Source of the DNA: Sphingobacterium haloxyli
GTDB lineage: Bacteria; Bacteroidota; Bacteroidia; Sphingobacteriales; Sphingobacteriaceae
DNA length: 64,000 nucleotides
Direction of reading: 5' to 3'
NCBI RefSeq assembly: GCF_002980525.1
Contig: NZ_PVBQ01000004.1
Coordinates: forward strand, 248,001-312,000
Shown here piece by piece: positions 8,540-16,550 of this stretch (position 1 is the stretch's first letter; the number at the start of each line of letters is the position of its first letter). The position numbers and the translations under genes are program-made. The notes under the pieces are model-generated. The model ran no database searches. It saw nothing but the letters and a program-made list of their open reading frames with translations, and was not told the origin of the DNA.

Positions 8540-8558
8540 GATCATTACCGAAATGATC
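8540..8558. promoter_or_regulatory. Inverted repeat upstream of the LuxR-type gene
   Basis: GATCATT (8540-8546) and AATGATC (8552-8558) form a perfect 7-bp inverted repeat with a 5-base centre, 36 bases before the start codon at 8595. Position suggests an operator, but no regulator is known for it. The rest of the gap 8370-8594 shows no gene. Confidence 0.3.
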
Positions 8559-8594
8559 TCGGGAAGAAATAAAAACTAATTTTTAGTAGAGATT

Positions 8595-9551
8595 ATGAAT
8601 GCAATGTTACTTAAGACATGTTGGCGTGCTATATCCAACAGGCATATTAATGAGGATATGGATAAATTGCAAGCCGTTCGGGTTCGTTTGATGAATCAGT
8701 ATGCTTTTTTAATTTCATTGATTTTTATTACAGATGCTTTCCGGAATTTATGTTTTGGACGCCACGTTAATTTTTCGATTTTGTTTACCGTAGGCTGTGC
8801 ATTATTTTTGTTATCGTGGTATACAAGGGTGTATTTTAGTACAAAAATTGCAGCATCGACGCTAGTAGGGGCCACATTGATGGTATTCTACTTTTGTTCT
8901 ACCGCGGGTTTTCACAACGGAATTGCTCCGTATTACTTCGCTATTCTATTTGCTGCTTTATTCATTTTTAACGAAAAAAATAGCCTGTATAATATTTTTG
9001 TTTTTCTTTGGATTTTTGTGCTGTTCTATATCGTGCAGTTGTTTCATCTGGAATGGTTTGATGGAGTTGAGGAAAGTCAGGTGTATCTTCATAAGAATCA
9101 GCAAACTACTTTTGTACAGGCGGTACTGCTATTAGCTGTTAATGGTTATTTTATTATGCAGAAGAACAAAAAAATACAAAATTTGTATCATCAAGCATTA
9201 CGTGGTGGTATGGGATTGTCGAATGACCGGTATTCAGAACAACCGAAATCTGCTACGTTGACGTCTCCGGCATATGTAGTGAAGTTGGCAAAAGATGATG
9301 ATATGGCTTTTTTACCGATGTTCAAGCAGGTCTTTCCAGATTTTTATGAGAAGTTGCGCGAGAAGAATCCCGAAATGACGAGAGAAGAATTTAAATTTTG
9401 CGCCCTGTTGAAATTAGGATTTACCACGAAAGACATAGCCAATTATAACCATATGGCTGTGCGCAGTGTGCAGACGAAGAAAAGCCGGCTTAGGAAATCG
9501 TTTAGTATTCCTCCCGATGAAGACATTTATAAGTGGATTGATCGGTTTTGA
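8595..9551 (+). CDS. Membrane-tethered LuxR-type transcriptional regulator
   Basis: This 318-residue protein combines about six hydrophobic membrane segments (roughly residues 33-52, 58-78, 84-102, 106-124, 129-148 and 174-191) with a cytoplasmic C-terminal helix-turn-helix. The DNA-binding part (about 255-310) reads MTREEFKFCALLKLGFTTKDIAN, then SVQTKKSRLRKSF, the pattern of GerE/LuxR-type helices in Bacteroidota, where the second helix follows TTKDIA. The N-terminal membrane part probably senses a signal directly. No receiver or kinase domain is present. It is convergent with the TPR-AraC regulator at 9563-11155, with only 11 bases between stop codons. Targets are unknown. Confidence 0.82.
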   Translation: MNAMLLKTCWRAISNRHINEDMDKLQAVRVRLMNQYAFLISLIFITDAFRNLCFGRHVNFSILFTVGCALFLLSWYTRVYFSTKIAASTLVGATLMVFYFCSTAGFHNGIAPYYFAILFAALFIFNEKNSLYNIFVFLWIFVLFYIVQLFHLEWFDGVEESQVYLHKNQQTTFVQAVLLLAVNGYFIMQKNKKIQNLYHQALRGGMGLSNDRYSEQPKSATLTSPAYVVKLAKDDDMAFLPMFKQVFPDFYEKLREKNPEMTREEFKFCALLKLGFTTKDIANYNHMAVRSVQTKKSRLRKSFSIPPDEDIYKWIDRF

Positions 9552-9562
9552 TAGCTCGAAAA

Positions 9563-11155
9563 TTACTTCTCCGGCTCTTCGGGTATAGATTTTATAAACT
9601 CTGAAGGAGACATTCCTGTTACCTTTTTGAAGTTTTGTGCAAATTTGCTTTGTGATGAAAAGCCAGCTTCGTTGGTTAGAGCCGCTATTTTCAGTCGTCG
9701 ATAATAGGGATCGTTTATCAATCTTTTTGCAATGTAATTAATCCGAAGCTCGTTAATATAATTGTAGAAGTCCTTTTTCTTTTGCGAGTTGATCACAAAG
9801 GAAAGGTACTTCGTATTGGTATCACAATAAATAGCTAGGTAGGAAAGAGAGATGTCCCTTTTAACATAAAGGTTTTTACTTTCAAACTCTTCCAATCGGC
9901 TCATAATCTTGTTGACAATTTGATCTGAAATTACAACAGGGATAGAGGAAGTTTCATTTTCCATTCCTGACGGCTCATCTTTATCGCTTTCCTCTTCGGC
10001 GTTATCTGGTAAAGGAAACTGCGGCTTTTGGACTTTTTCGTGTACTACATTTTTGCTGATTAGTTTCTGCTTTTGTCTAAACCAAGGTAAGATAAAGTAG
10101 AGCGTAATGGGGAGCACTACCAATAGCCCCATAATGAGAAAGGACGTTTTACTTTTCGACCGTCGTTGCTGATCTTCTCTTTCAAGGCCTAAATTCGTAT
10201 AAGAATTATTTACGAAATCAGCCGATTTCTTATAAATCTCGGCGACAATAGAATCTTGTAATTTTTTAATAGCCAATGCCTTATTTATATTGTTCGTTGT
10301 TACATAATATCGGTATGCTGTTTCGTTTATTTCTTTCTTCAGTTGCAGATAATAAGATTTATCTGCGATGCGTTGTGCGCTGTCTAAATGTTTTTCGGCC
10401 TTCAAAATATTGTCTCTATTAAGGTATATATTCGCTAGGCCGTTATGAATTAAAGCGGTGACATAATTTTCGGGAGCATTAAGGCTTATACGCAGAGCAT
10501 TTTGATAGTGTTCTATCGACTTGTCATAATGCTCTAATAAGTAGTAATTAAGCCCTAATAACTGCTCATTTTCCATCGTAAAGAAGTCCCGGTTTTCTGT
10601 GGTGCTTTCGAAATATTGTTCTGACTGTTGGATGTAGGCTATCGCTTGTGTATATCGTTTATTTGCCATTTCGTTATGAGCCATCTCTTGATTGATCAGT
10701 CCTCTGATTGTGTTGGCTATTTGTGGGCTTTTTATTTGTGCAGCAATAGCGGATGCTTTTACTATATACTCTTTTGCTGGCGTAAACAGCCGCGCGATCC
10801 TATATTGAGTAGCTAAGAATCCATAAATCCGGGCTTTCCAGTTCACCTCATCGGTATCATTAACTATTTTTTCTGCTTTCAGCGCGTATTCAATGGACTT
10901 TATCGTTTCTGCTCGTTGTTGGTACAGGGAAGCGGTAAGCATCAAGCTTCGAATCTGTAATAAAGGGGTTCGTGATATGGAGTATAATGAGTCGGCAATC
11001 TGAAGGGCTTTTGGAAAATCCTTTTGGGATGTTTCCAAATATGTTTTTACGTACAATTCGTTATATGCCTCTAAATCCTGTGCACGTAAACCAATGTTAC
11101 ATACTAGTAACCAAAAAATATAAAAAGAGGTTGTCCCTTTATTGTAATTCTTCAT
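9563..11155 (-). CDS. TPR-domain membrane-anchored AraC-family regulator
   Basis: This 530-residue protein has an N-terminal hydrophobic export signal (about 8-25), a long helical region with tetratricopeptide-like repeats (about 40-320), one transmembrane helix (about 344-365, FLIMGLLVVLPITLYFIL) and a C-terminal AraC-type double helix-turn-helix (about 425-525). The second HTH is clear: KIAALTNEAGFSSQSKFAQNF followed at once by KKVTGMSPSEF. This layout, periplasmic TPRs joined through one membrane helix to a cytoplasmic DNA-binding domain, is common in Bacteroidota and suggests sensing of an extracytoplasmic cue. It is convergent with the LuxR-type gene. An orphan HTH gene lies just upstream at 11224-11403. 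Confidence 0.87.
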   Translation of the reverse strand: MKNYNKGTTSFYIFWLLVCNIGLRAQDLEAYNELYVKTYLETSQKDFPKALQIADSLYSISRTPLLQIRSLMLTASLYQQRAETIKSIEYALKAEKIVNDTDEVNWKARIYGFLATQYRIARLFTPAKEYIVKASAIAAQIKSPQIANTIRGLINQEMAHNEMANKRYTQAIAYIQQSEQYFESTTENRDFFTMENEQLLGLNYYLLEHYDKSIEHYQNALRISLNAPENYVTALIHNGLANIYLNRDNILKAEKHLDSAQRIADKSYYLQLKKEINETAYRYYVTTNNINKALAIKKLQDSIVAEIYKKSADFVNNSYTNLGLEREDQQRRSKSKTSFLIMGLLVVLPITLYFILPWFRQKQKLISKNVVHEKVQKPQFPLPDNAEEESDKDEPSGMENETSSIPVVISDQIVNKIMSRLEEFESKNLYVKRDISLSYLAIYCDTNTKYLSFVINSQKKKDFYNYINELRINYIAKRLINDPYYRRLKIAALTNEAGFSSQSKFAQNFKKVTGMSPSEFIKSIPEEPEK

Positions 11156-11223
11156 AGTGATAAATTAATAATAAGGCATTTTTTATTAAAATCAAAATGG
11201 ATAATCATATTTAGCCCTCATAT

Positions 11224-11403
11224 TTAAGTCGTTGACTCTTGTCGTCCTCCGTTTAAAATTTCATATTGATGTCTTTTCAGCCAGCGGACAACGGTTTTCT
11301 TGCTCATAATACCATATTTTTCCATGGCTTCTTCCAGCAACAGCTCGCCTTTTATGATGGCTTGGACAACACCTTCCTGTATTTCTTTTTGATAGCGTAT
11401 CAT
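11224..11403 (-). CDS. Small helix-turn-helix protein (transposase-type HTH), 59 aa
   Basis: A complete minus-strand frame runs from an ATG at 11403 to a TAA at 11224. The 59-residue product begins MIRYQKEIQEGVV, has a predicted recognition helix around KYGIMSKKTVVRWLKRH and ends in ESTT. The pattern (helix, turn, then TVVRWLKRH) resembles the first HTH of IS3-type OrfA or Helix_turn_helix transposase proteins, but no OrfB, inverted ends or catalytic DDE segment is nearby. It may be a domesticated or orphan DNA-binding protein, or a remnant. A 12-bp inverted repeat lies 36 bases upstream (11439-11467). Confidence 0.6.
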   Translation of the reverse strand: MIRYQKEIQEGVVQAIIKGELLLEEAMEKYGIMSKKTVVRWLKRHQYEILNGGRQESTT

Positions 11404-11715
11404 TCCGTATTGTGTTTTTTAAATATATAATAAAAAGATCCGATATTATCGGGGTGATAATACCGGATACAATCTACCTATGAAAAATTATACCGAGGTT
11501 GGTACTATACAAAAACAAAATCATCGCACAAAAATGGGTGTATCAGATGTTTTACGCAAAAAATGAGATACAGCGTAAATACAATGTCGGCTATCACAAA
11601 TATACAACTCCTGGAATTCTAACGCTCTTATGTTGTGTAGCTGGATAGCTACACTAAGTCGGTTCTATGTTTGGTTATCTTATTGTTTATTAGTTCTTTG
11701 TGGTGTTTTTGTGTA

Positions 11716-11741
11716 TTGTTCGTTTTCGGTAAAACGAACAA
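11716..11741. promoter_or_regulatory. Perfect 11-bp inverted repeat, candidate operator or RNA hairpin
   Basis: TTGTTCGTTTT and AAAACGAACAA flank CGGT. The symmetry is perfect over 22 bases. It lies about 42 bases upstream of the -33 element of the 11902 promoter, so it could be a regulator-binding site; it could equally fold as an RNA tetraloop hairpin. Confidence 0.45.
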
Positions 11742-11782
11742 AATGAAATTGTGCCTTTTCGGTATTGGGGTTATACTAAAAC

Positions 11783-11813
11783 TTTCTACAGCGCTCCAAC
11801 GACACTAATTTTG
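11783..11813 (+). promoter_or_regulatory. Promoter candidate for the 11902-15243 surface operon
   Basis: TTTC at 11783-11786, a 19-base spacer, then TAATTTTG at 11806-11813. The -7 box matches TAnnTTTG exactly and the -33 box differs from TTTG at one base. This leaves a leader of about 80 bases before the first start codon. Confidence 0.5.
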
Positions 11814-11901
11814 TCGCATATTAATCAGGCTCAAGCGAGCCAAACTATTAATCGTAGTCAAGAAATATTATTAATTAAAATCAGCAAAACCAAGACAACA
11901 A

Positions 11902-12132
11902 ATGGAAGAGCCAAATAGCACGCTGCCGCCCAGCATTACAGGGTTGGAGCGCGTGAGTAGAACAGACAAAGGGAAACTTATTTATCTCGCACCTGCGATG
12001 GGATCGATTCTAGTGGAGTTGGAAAACAACATTGCGGCGGGTTCAATAACCGTTAAGCAAACGGATGATAAGGTTGAAGAAGGCTGGATGGAAGATGATT
12101 TGGAGAGAGATATTGTCATAGACCTTTACTAA
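11902..12132 (+). CDS. Small hypothetical protein, 76 aa
   Basis: A 76-residue acidic frame beginning MEEPNSTLPPSITGLERV, without signal peptide, membrane helix or cysteine. It ends in a strongly acidic segment (VEEGWMEDDLERD). I do not recognise a family. Support for it being real comes from position: it follows a good promoter by about 90 bases, has an ATG preceded by an A-rich stretch, and is followed after 24 bases by the lipoprotein gene in the same direction. It could also be part of a structured leader that happens to be open. Confidence 0.5.
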   Translation: MEEPNSTLPPSITGLERVSRTDKGKLIYLAPAMGSILVELENNIAAGSITVKQTDDKVEEGWMEDDLERDIVIDLY

Positions 12133-12156
12133 ACGGGAAAAGAAAAAACGAAGAAA

Positions 12157-13953
12157 ATGAAGACAATGAAAACAACGTTTACAAATAATATCGTATGGTG
12201 CTTATTCGCGGCATTATTGATTACAGTTTCTTGTAAGAAAGACACGGGGTTCGGTGACTTTGACGGGGATGGTATCCAAGTGCGTATCAATGTACGGGAG
12301 GGTATTAAGAATAACCCCAACCTGCTCCAACAGCGTTCGTCTACGTCGGGTGTACGAACAGTTGCGGATGGGATACAACGACGGACGGTGGATCTGGGCA
12401 ACGATCTTACCTTGGTTGCAGAATTGGTTCCAGAGCAGGCGCCCGTGGCGTCTCGCGCAAAACAGTCTGGGGGTAGTGGATTAAAAGCTAATGCAACACC
12501 TGTGCGAACAGATTTACCCGAAGGGACAAATTACAGGCTTTTGGTTTACGATACGAGCACTGGAGCTGAAGTACATCGTCAGGATGTAACGGTAACAGCG
12601 GCTTCTTCGACCTACGCAAATATTGTCCTAGATGCAATAGAAGATGGTAGCAACACATCTACCTTTACGTTTGTGGTGTATTCTTTTGGCCAAGCACCTC
12701 TTCCGGATTTGCCGGTAAACTCAACATTGAACGATGTGGAATTAACTGTTACAGACGCACACAATAAACTGATGTACGATTTACAGACGGTGAGTCTGTC
12801 TGATTCTCCGCATGAAGGACCGCATGAACTAGACCTAGTGCTTTGGAATCAGCTTAACGAGATCACAACCTATATTGATTTAACGAGTTTCGGTACACCT
12901 GCCTTAAAGGAAATCTCAAACCCTCGTTTTGTATCGGCATCTCACCAGAATGGTAACCGTGCTCGCTTAAAGCTCTCCGATGGAGATTTAACATATTTAG
13001 GCACGGCGGTAGACATGCCGATCCCGTTTGCCCCTATCGGTTCTGCGGGTACGACTCTCGCTATCAGCACGGAGCCAACGGTGTTGGTTCACGATGCGAG
13101 GACGGACGGCCATCTGATCATCGACCATCTCGCTATTGAGTCTGAATCACCGGGTGACAACTATGATCCGGATGATCCGAATGCGGTTCCTTCCAGGACG
13201 GTGACGGTTCATCCTCGAATTGAATTTGATGATCTAGCGATTACGCCGGGTGTGAAGTACGATTTACGCTTGCGGCTCAGTAAAGGTAATTGTATCGTGC
13301 GGGTGGATTTGAGGGAAGATGATTATTCTTATGCAAATAATACTACTTATTCCAATGAGCCAGCTAATAGGAGAACGATAACAGGTAATGGTAGTACCCC
13401 ATCTAGCAACAAGGGTACCGTTACGACAGCATACACGGTTTTTGGGGCGAACAATCCGAATTTTGGATTGGTACTCGATATCCTGCAATTGGATAACTCG
13501 TTTAATATGACCATCAACGGGCAGACGTTGGCCATTCCAGTACCTCCAAACTCCGGTAACGCCGGTGGAACCGTGGGAGAGGTCAACTTTGAGAACGTTG
13601 ATAACGGTATACAGCGTACGGTGAGGTTTTTAGATGATCACGCCGAGAGCGATTGGGACAATATCTGGGAAGTTCACGGCGGAGTCAATGCCGCGATACC
13701 AGTTGTTCGGGTTGCCATTGACCATAATGGTGATGTTAGGATGTGGGGCAGAAGAAATCAAGGTGATCCGGTACTATATGAAATGGAACTGATCAACGGT
13801 ATACGGTGGAATCCAAATATTATATGGCATGCCGGAGCTGACAACGCCGTGGAGATCAAACAGTATAGACAAGGGCTGACGGAATTGAATTTTTTAGTTT
13901 ACGGAAGAAGACTGGTCGATTGTACCACGGGTCAGGTTATCTCTCCACAATAA
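12157..13953 (+). CDS. Large fimbrillin-like surface lipoprotein
   Basis: The 598-residue product begins with a lipoprotein signal (hydrophobic 12-25, lipobox LITVSC with Cys26), followed by KKDTGFGDFDGDG, so it should be anchored in the outer membrane. The N-terminal third has a pattern known from Bacteroidota fimbrillin/Mfa-like proteins: a LPEGTNYRLLVYD strand near 125-137, then STFTFVVYSFG near 167-177. The C-terminal region has a Gly/Asp-rich DHNGDVRMWGRR segment and ends in VISPQ. A second Met at codon 4 is an alternative start. With the downstream OmpA-family gene it probably forms a surface-structure operon. The fimbrillin link is a pattern-level inference. Confidence 0.65.
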   Translation: MKTMKTTFTNNIVWCLFAALLITVSCKKDTGFGDFDGDGIQVRINVREGIKNNPNLLQQRSSTSGVRTVADGIQRRTVDLGNDLTLVAELVPEQAPVASRAKQSGGSGLKANATPVRTDLPEGTNYRLLVYDTSTGAEVHRQDVTVTAASSTYANIVLDAIEDGSNTSTFTFVVYSFGQAPLPDLPVNSTLNDVELTVTDAHNKLMYDLQTVSLSDSPHEGPHELDLVLWNQLNEITTYIDLTSFGTPALKEISNPRFVSASHQNGNRARLKLSDGDLTYLGTAVDMPIPFAPIGSAGTTLAISTEPTVLVHDARTDGHLIIDHLAIESESPGDNYDPDDPNAVPSRTVTVHPRIEFDDLAITPGVKYDLRLRLSKGNCIVRVDLREDDYSYANNTTYSNEPANRRTITGNGSTPSSNKGTVTTAYTVFGANNPNFGLVLDILQLDNSFNMTINGQTLAIPVPPNSGNAGGTVGEVNFENVDNGIQRTVRFLDDHAESDWDNIWEVHGGVNAAIPVVRVAIDHNGDVRMWGRRNQGDPVLYEMELINGIRWNPNIIWHAGADNAVEIKQYRQGLTELNFLVYGRRLVDCTTGQVISPQ

Positions 13954-13995
13954 AGTATTAACTAACACAAAGCAATAAATAAGAATCAACTATAA

Positions 13996-15243
13996 ATGAA
14001 GAACTTTATAATCCTCTCTCTTTTCGCTTTGGGCGGTGTAAGCGCAGTAAATGCACAATCACTGCCTGTACAGCGTGACACTACGGTAACAGTATCTTCG
14101 GATCGATACAAAGTGGTTACCAATCGTTTTTTTAACAACTGGTTTTTAGGTGTCGGTGGGGGCGCTAATATTTACTTCGGCGATCACGACAGACAGATGA
14201 AGTTTGCAGACCGTATTGCGGCACCGGTACTTTCCGTCCAGTTAGGTAAATGGTTCACGCCGGGTATCGGTGTGCGTGCCAACTTTACGCACGGAACAGT
14301 AAAAGGCGTTACGCAGGAACTTGGTAAATTTAGTACCGGTGAAAAATATAACAATACGGACTACCGCCCATTAGTAAAAGAAAAATTTGATTATCGCCAT
14401 TACCACGCGGATGCGTTGTTTAACTTATCTAATCTATTTGGCGGTTATAAAGAAGACCGTTTTTACACATTGAACTTCTATGGAGGTCTTGGATGGATGG
14501 TTAACGCCAGCGACGTAACAAGTGGAGAGCCTCTAAAAAGGAAATTACGTGACGTCAGTGCGAACGTAGGCGTTGAAAACGTTTTCAGGCTAAACCGGTC
14601 CTTGGATTTGACGTTAGATATACGTGGTGCCATGGTTGACGATCGTTTTGACGGTGAAGACGGCACTAATAAAGTGGAAAACGAAAGACAAGAAGGTCCG
14701 TTGTCGGCTATACTTGCGTTGAAATATAACTTCAATAAACGTAATTGGGATAAACCGACAACGACGGTTATCGAAAGTAGCTATGATGAGACCTTGCTAA
14801 ACGAACTACGGGATCGCGTTGCAAAATTAGCAGCAGATAATGAGGCGTTGAAACGCCAATTAGCGGATGCGAAAGGAAAAGTTATCACAGAAGTGAAGTT
14901 TCAAGACCGGATTTTGGCAGCTCCTATTCTCGTGACCTTCAAGATAGACACATGGGAAGTACGTAATGAAGCTCGTGTGAATCTTGGATTCTTTGCAGAA
15001 ACTATAAAGAGAGGCAGTCCGGATGTAATATATACCATTACTGGTTATGCTGATAAAGGGACGGGCTCTGTTGCTCGCAACGAGTTGCTGAGCCGTAACC
15101 GCGCGGCAGCAATTAAAAAAGTATTGGTAGAAGAGTTTGGTGTTGATCCGGCTCGACTTCGTACTGAACATAAAGGAGGCGTTGAGAATATGTATTACGA
15201 TGATCCACGCGTGAGCCGTGCAGTAATTGTTATCGGAGAGTAA
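13996..15243 (+). CDS. OmpA-family outer-membrane protein
   Basis: This 415-residue protein has a signal peptide (1-20, cleavage after VNA before QSLP), an N-terminal beta-barrel-like region (about 45-255) with Gly/aromatic strands, a short coiled coil (about 262-292, LLNELRDRVAKLAADNEALKR) and a C-terminal OmpA peptidoglycan-binding domain (about 305-415). In the last part ITGYADKGTG, NELLSRNRAAAIKKVLV and the final VSRAVIVIG match the OmpA_C pattern. Gene order, lipoprotein then OmpA protein 42 bases later, suggests it anchors or assembles the lipoprotein at the cell surface. The exopolysaccharide cluster begins 107 bases downstream. Confidence 0.87.
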   Translation: MKNFIILSLFALGGVSAVNAQSLPVQRDTTVTVSSDRYKVVTNRFFNNWFLGVGGGANIYFGDHDRQMKFADRIAAPVLSVQLGKWFTPGIGVRANFTHGTVKGVTQELGKFSTGEKYNNTDYRPLVKEKFDYRHYHADALFNLSNLFGGYKEDRFYTLNFYGGLGWMVNASDVTSGEPLKRKLRDVSANVGVENVFRLNRSLDLTLDIRGAMVDDRFDGEDGTNKVENERQEGPLSAILALKYNFNKRNWDKPTTTVIESSYDETLLNELRDRVAKLAADNEALKRQLADAKGKVITEVKFQDRILAAPILVTFKIDTWEVRNEARVNLGFFAETIKRGSPDVIYTITGYADKGTGSVARNELLSRNRAAAIKKVLVEEFGVDPARLRTEHKGGVENMYYDDPRVSRAVIVIGE

Positions 15244-15277
15244 TTGATTTTTTTGTTTTCATAGATAGCATTATGCT

Positions 15278-15310
15278 CACCTCCGTGTGCTCATGCAAGT
15301 ATGGGAGGTG
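15278..15310 (+). other. Inverted repeat in the leader of the polysaccharide cluster
   Basis: CACCTCC (15278-15284) pairs with GGAGGTG (15304-15310) across a 19-base loop in the 107-base gap before the first polysaccharide gene. No T-run follows. It could be an attenuator-type leader or a weak terminator of the OmpA gene. No TAnnTTTG box was found in this gap. Confidence 0.35.
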
Positions 15311-15350
15311 TTGCATATTGTTTCTGGAAAAGACTTGATTCCAATCTGTC

Positions 15351-16550
15351 ATGTATATTTTTATCCTAATCAGTTGTTTCTTGCTAGCGTTGTTATTGAG
15401 TAGAGGTATGCTTCCTGTGATTATGCTTGTAACTTACAAAAAGCGGCTTTTCGACCCAATTAATGCTCGCAAAGTGCATCAACATATCATTCCTCGTTTG
15501 GGCGGTGTTGCTTTTGCGCCGATACAGTGTCTGCTGTTTATTGTAGCATTGGTTGTTGTGATCAAAATTGCTAACATGGATACACAAGTGGAGTCGTGGG
15601 CACTATTACCTCATTTCATGTTGTTGTTGTGTGGTTTGGGAATGTTATTTATGGTTGGCTTGGTAGACGATCTAATCGGAGTGAGCTATAGATGGAAATT
15701 TGTCATGCAAATTCTTGTTGCTAGCTTCTTTCCAGTTTCGGGACTATGGATCAACGATCTATACGGTTTGGGGCTTGTTATCTCGTTACCAGCATGGATA
15801 GGTATGCCGCTGACAGTATTTTTGGTGGTTCTGATTATCAACGCGATTAATCTCATCGACGGGCTGGACGGGCTCTGTTCGGGTGTGGTGGCTATGGGAT
15901 GCTTGGTTTTGGGCGTTTTATTTATGTATTACGGTGCGTGGTGGCATGCTTTATTTGCTTTTATCACCGTGGGCGTGCTGATCCCTTTTTTCTATTTTAA
16001 TGTATTTGGTGCTACTGGTCGGCGGCGACGGATTTTTATGGGAGACACGGGCAGTATGACTCTTGGCTATTCGATGGCATTTTTGGCGATTAGCTTTGCG
16101 ATGAATAATGCATATATCAAGCCTTTTTCCGATGGGGCTATTGTCGTGGCGTTTTCTGCTCTGATTATTCCTGTTATGGATGTGGCACGCGTCATGTTTT
16201 TGCGTTGGCGTACGGGCAAACCTGTTTTCAAACCCGACCGTAATCATTTACACCATAAATTTCTGCGAATGGGTATGTCTCATCGAATAGCTATGGTATC
16301 GATACTGGGGCTAGTATTGTTTTTCAGTGTGTTTAATATGCTAATGGTGGAATTGATCAGCAATAACATCGTCATCCTCTGCGATGGGGGAGTATGGTTG
16401 GGAATGCATTGGGTATTTGAAAAGATAGAGCAACGGAATATAAAAAAGCAAGTCGTGAATATACAAGAGACGTCGTCCGTAAAGATGTACAGAAGCGAGG
16501 GGAAAAGAACAGGCAACGTGTTATTGCCTTTTAATGACAATTTATATTAG
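15351..16550 (+). CDS. Polyprenyl-phosphate sugar-1-phosphate transferase (MraY/WecA/WbpL type)
   Basis: A 399-residue multi-spanning membrane protein of glycosyltransferase family 4-like MraY/WecA type. It transfers a sugar-1-phosphate (often GlcNAc- or related HexNAc-1-P) to undecaprenyl phosphate, starting repeat-unit synthesis. Diagnostic motifs are VGLVDDLIG (about 101-109), the catalytic NAINLIDGLDGL (about 163-174), FMGDTGSMTLGY (about 229-240) and the C-terminal RNHLHHKFLRMG histidine-rich loop (about 295-306). About ten hydrophobic helices surround these. It is the first gene of the cluster, which fits the initiating role. The next gene's ATG begins immediately after its stop. Confidence 0.9.
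   Translation: MYIFILISCFLLALLLSRGMLPVIMLVTYKKRLFDPINARKVHQHIIPRLGGVAFAPIQCLLFIVALVVVIKIANMDTQVESWALLPHFMLLLCGLGMLFMVGLVDDLIGVSYRWKFVMQILVASFFPVSGLWINDLYGLGLVISLPAWIGMPLTVFLVVLIINAINLIDGLDGLCSGVVAMGCLVLGVLFMYYGAWWHALFAFITVGVLIPFFYFNVFGATGRRRRIFMGDTGSMTLGYSMAFLAISFAMNNAYIKPFSDGAIVVAFSALIIPVMDVARVMFLRWRTGKPVFKPDRNHLHHKFLRMGMSHRIAMVSILGLVLFFSVFNMLMVELISNNIVILCDGGVWLGMHWVFEKIEQRNIKKQVVNIQETSSVKMYRSEGKRTGNVLLPFNDNLY

Larger units (their letters stand above)
11404..11901. other. Gene-free stretch with three inverted repeats and a promoter
   Basis: No convincing gene is present in these 498 bases. Three neat inverted repeats are: 11439-11450 with 11456-11467 (12 bp, one mismatch); GTGTAGCT 11635-11642 with AGCTACAC 11647-11654 (perfect 8 bp, 4-base loop); and 11716-11726 with 11731-11741 (perfect 11 bp, loop CGGT). 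None is followed by a T-run on either strand, so terminators are unlikely. A promoter-like site for the downstream genes is at 11783-11813. Confidence 0.6.

Noticed and set aside
11480..11566. 28-codon frame starting MKNYTEVG
   Set aside because: Too short, no start context and no relative that I know.
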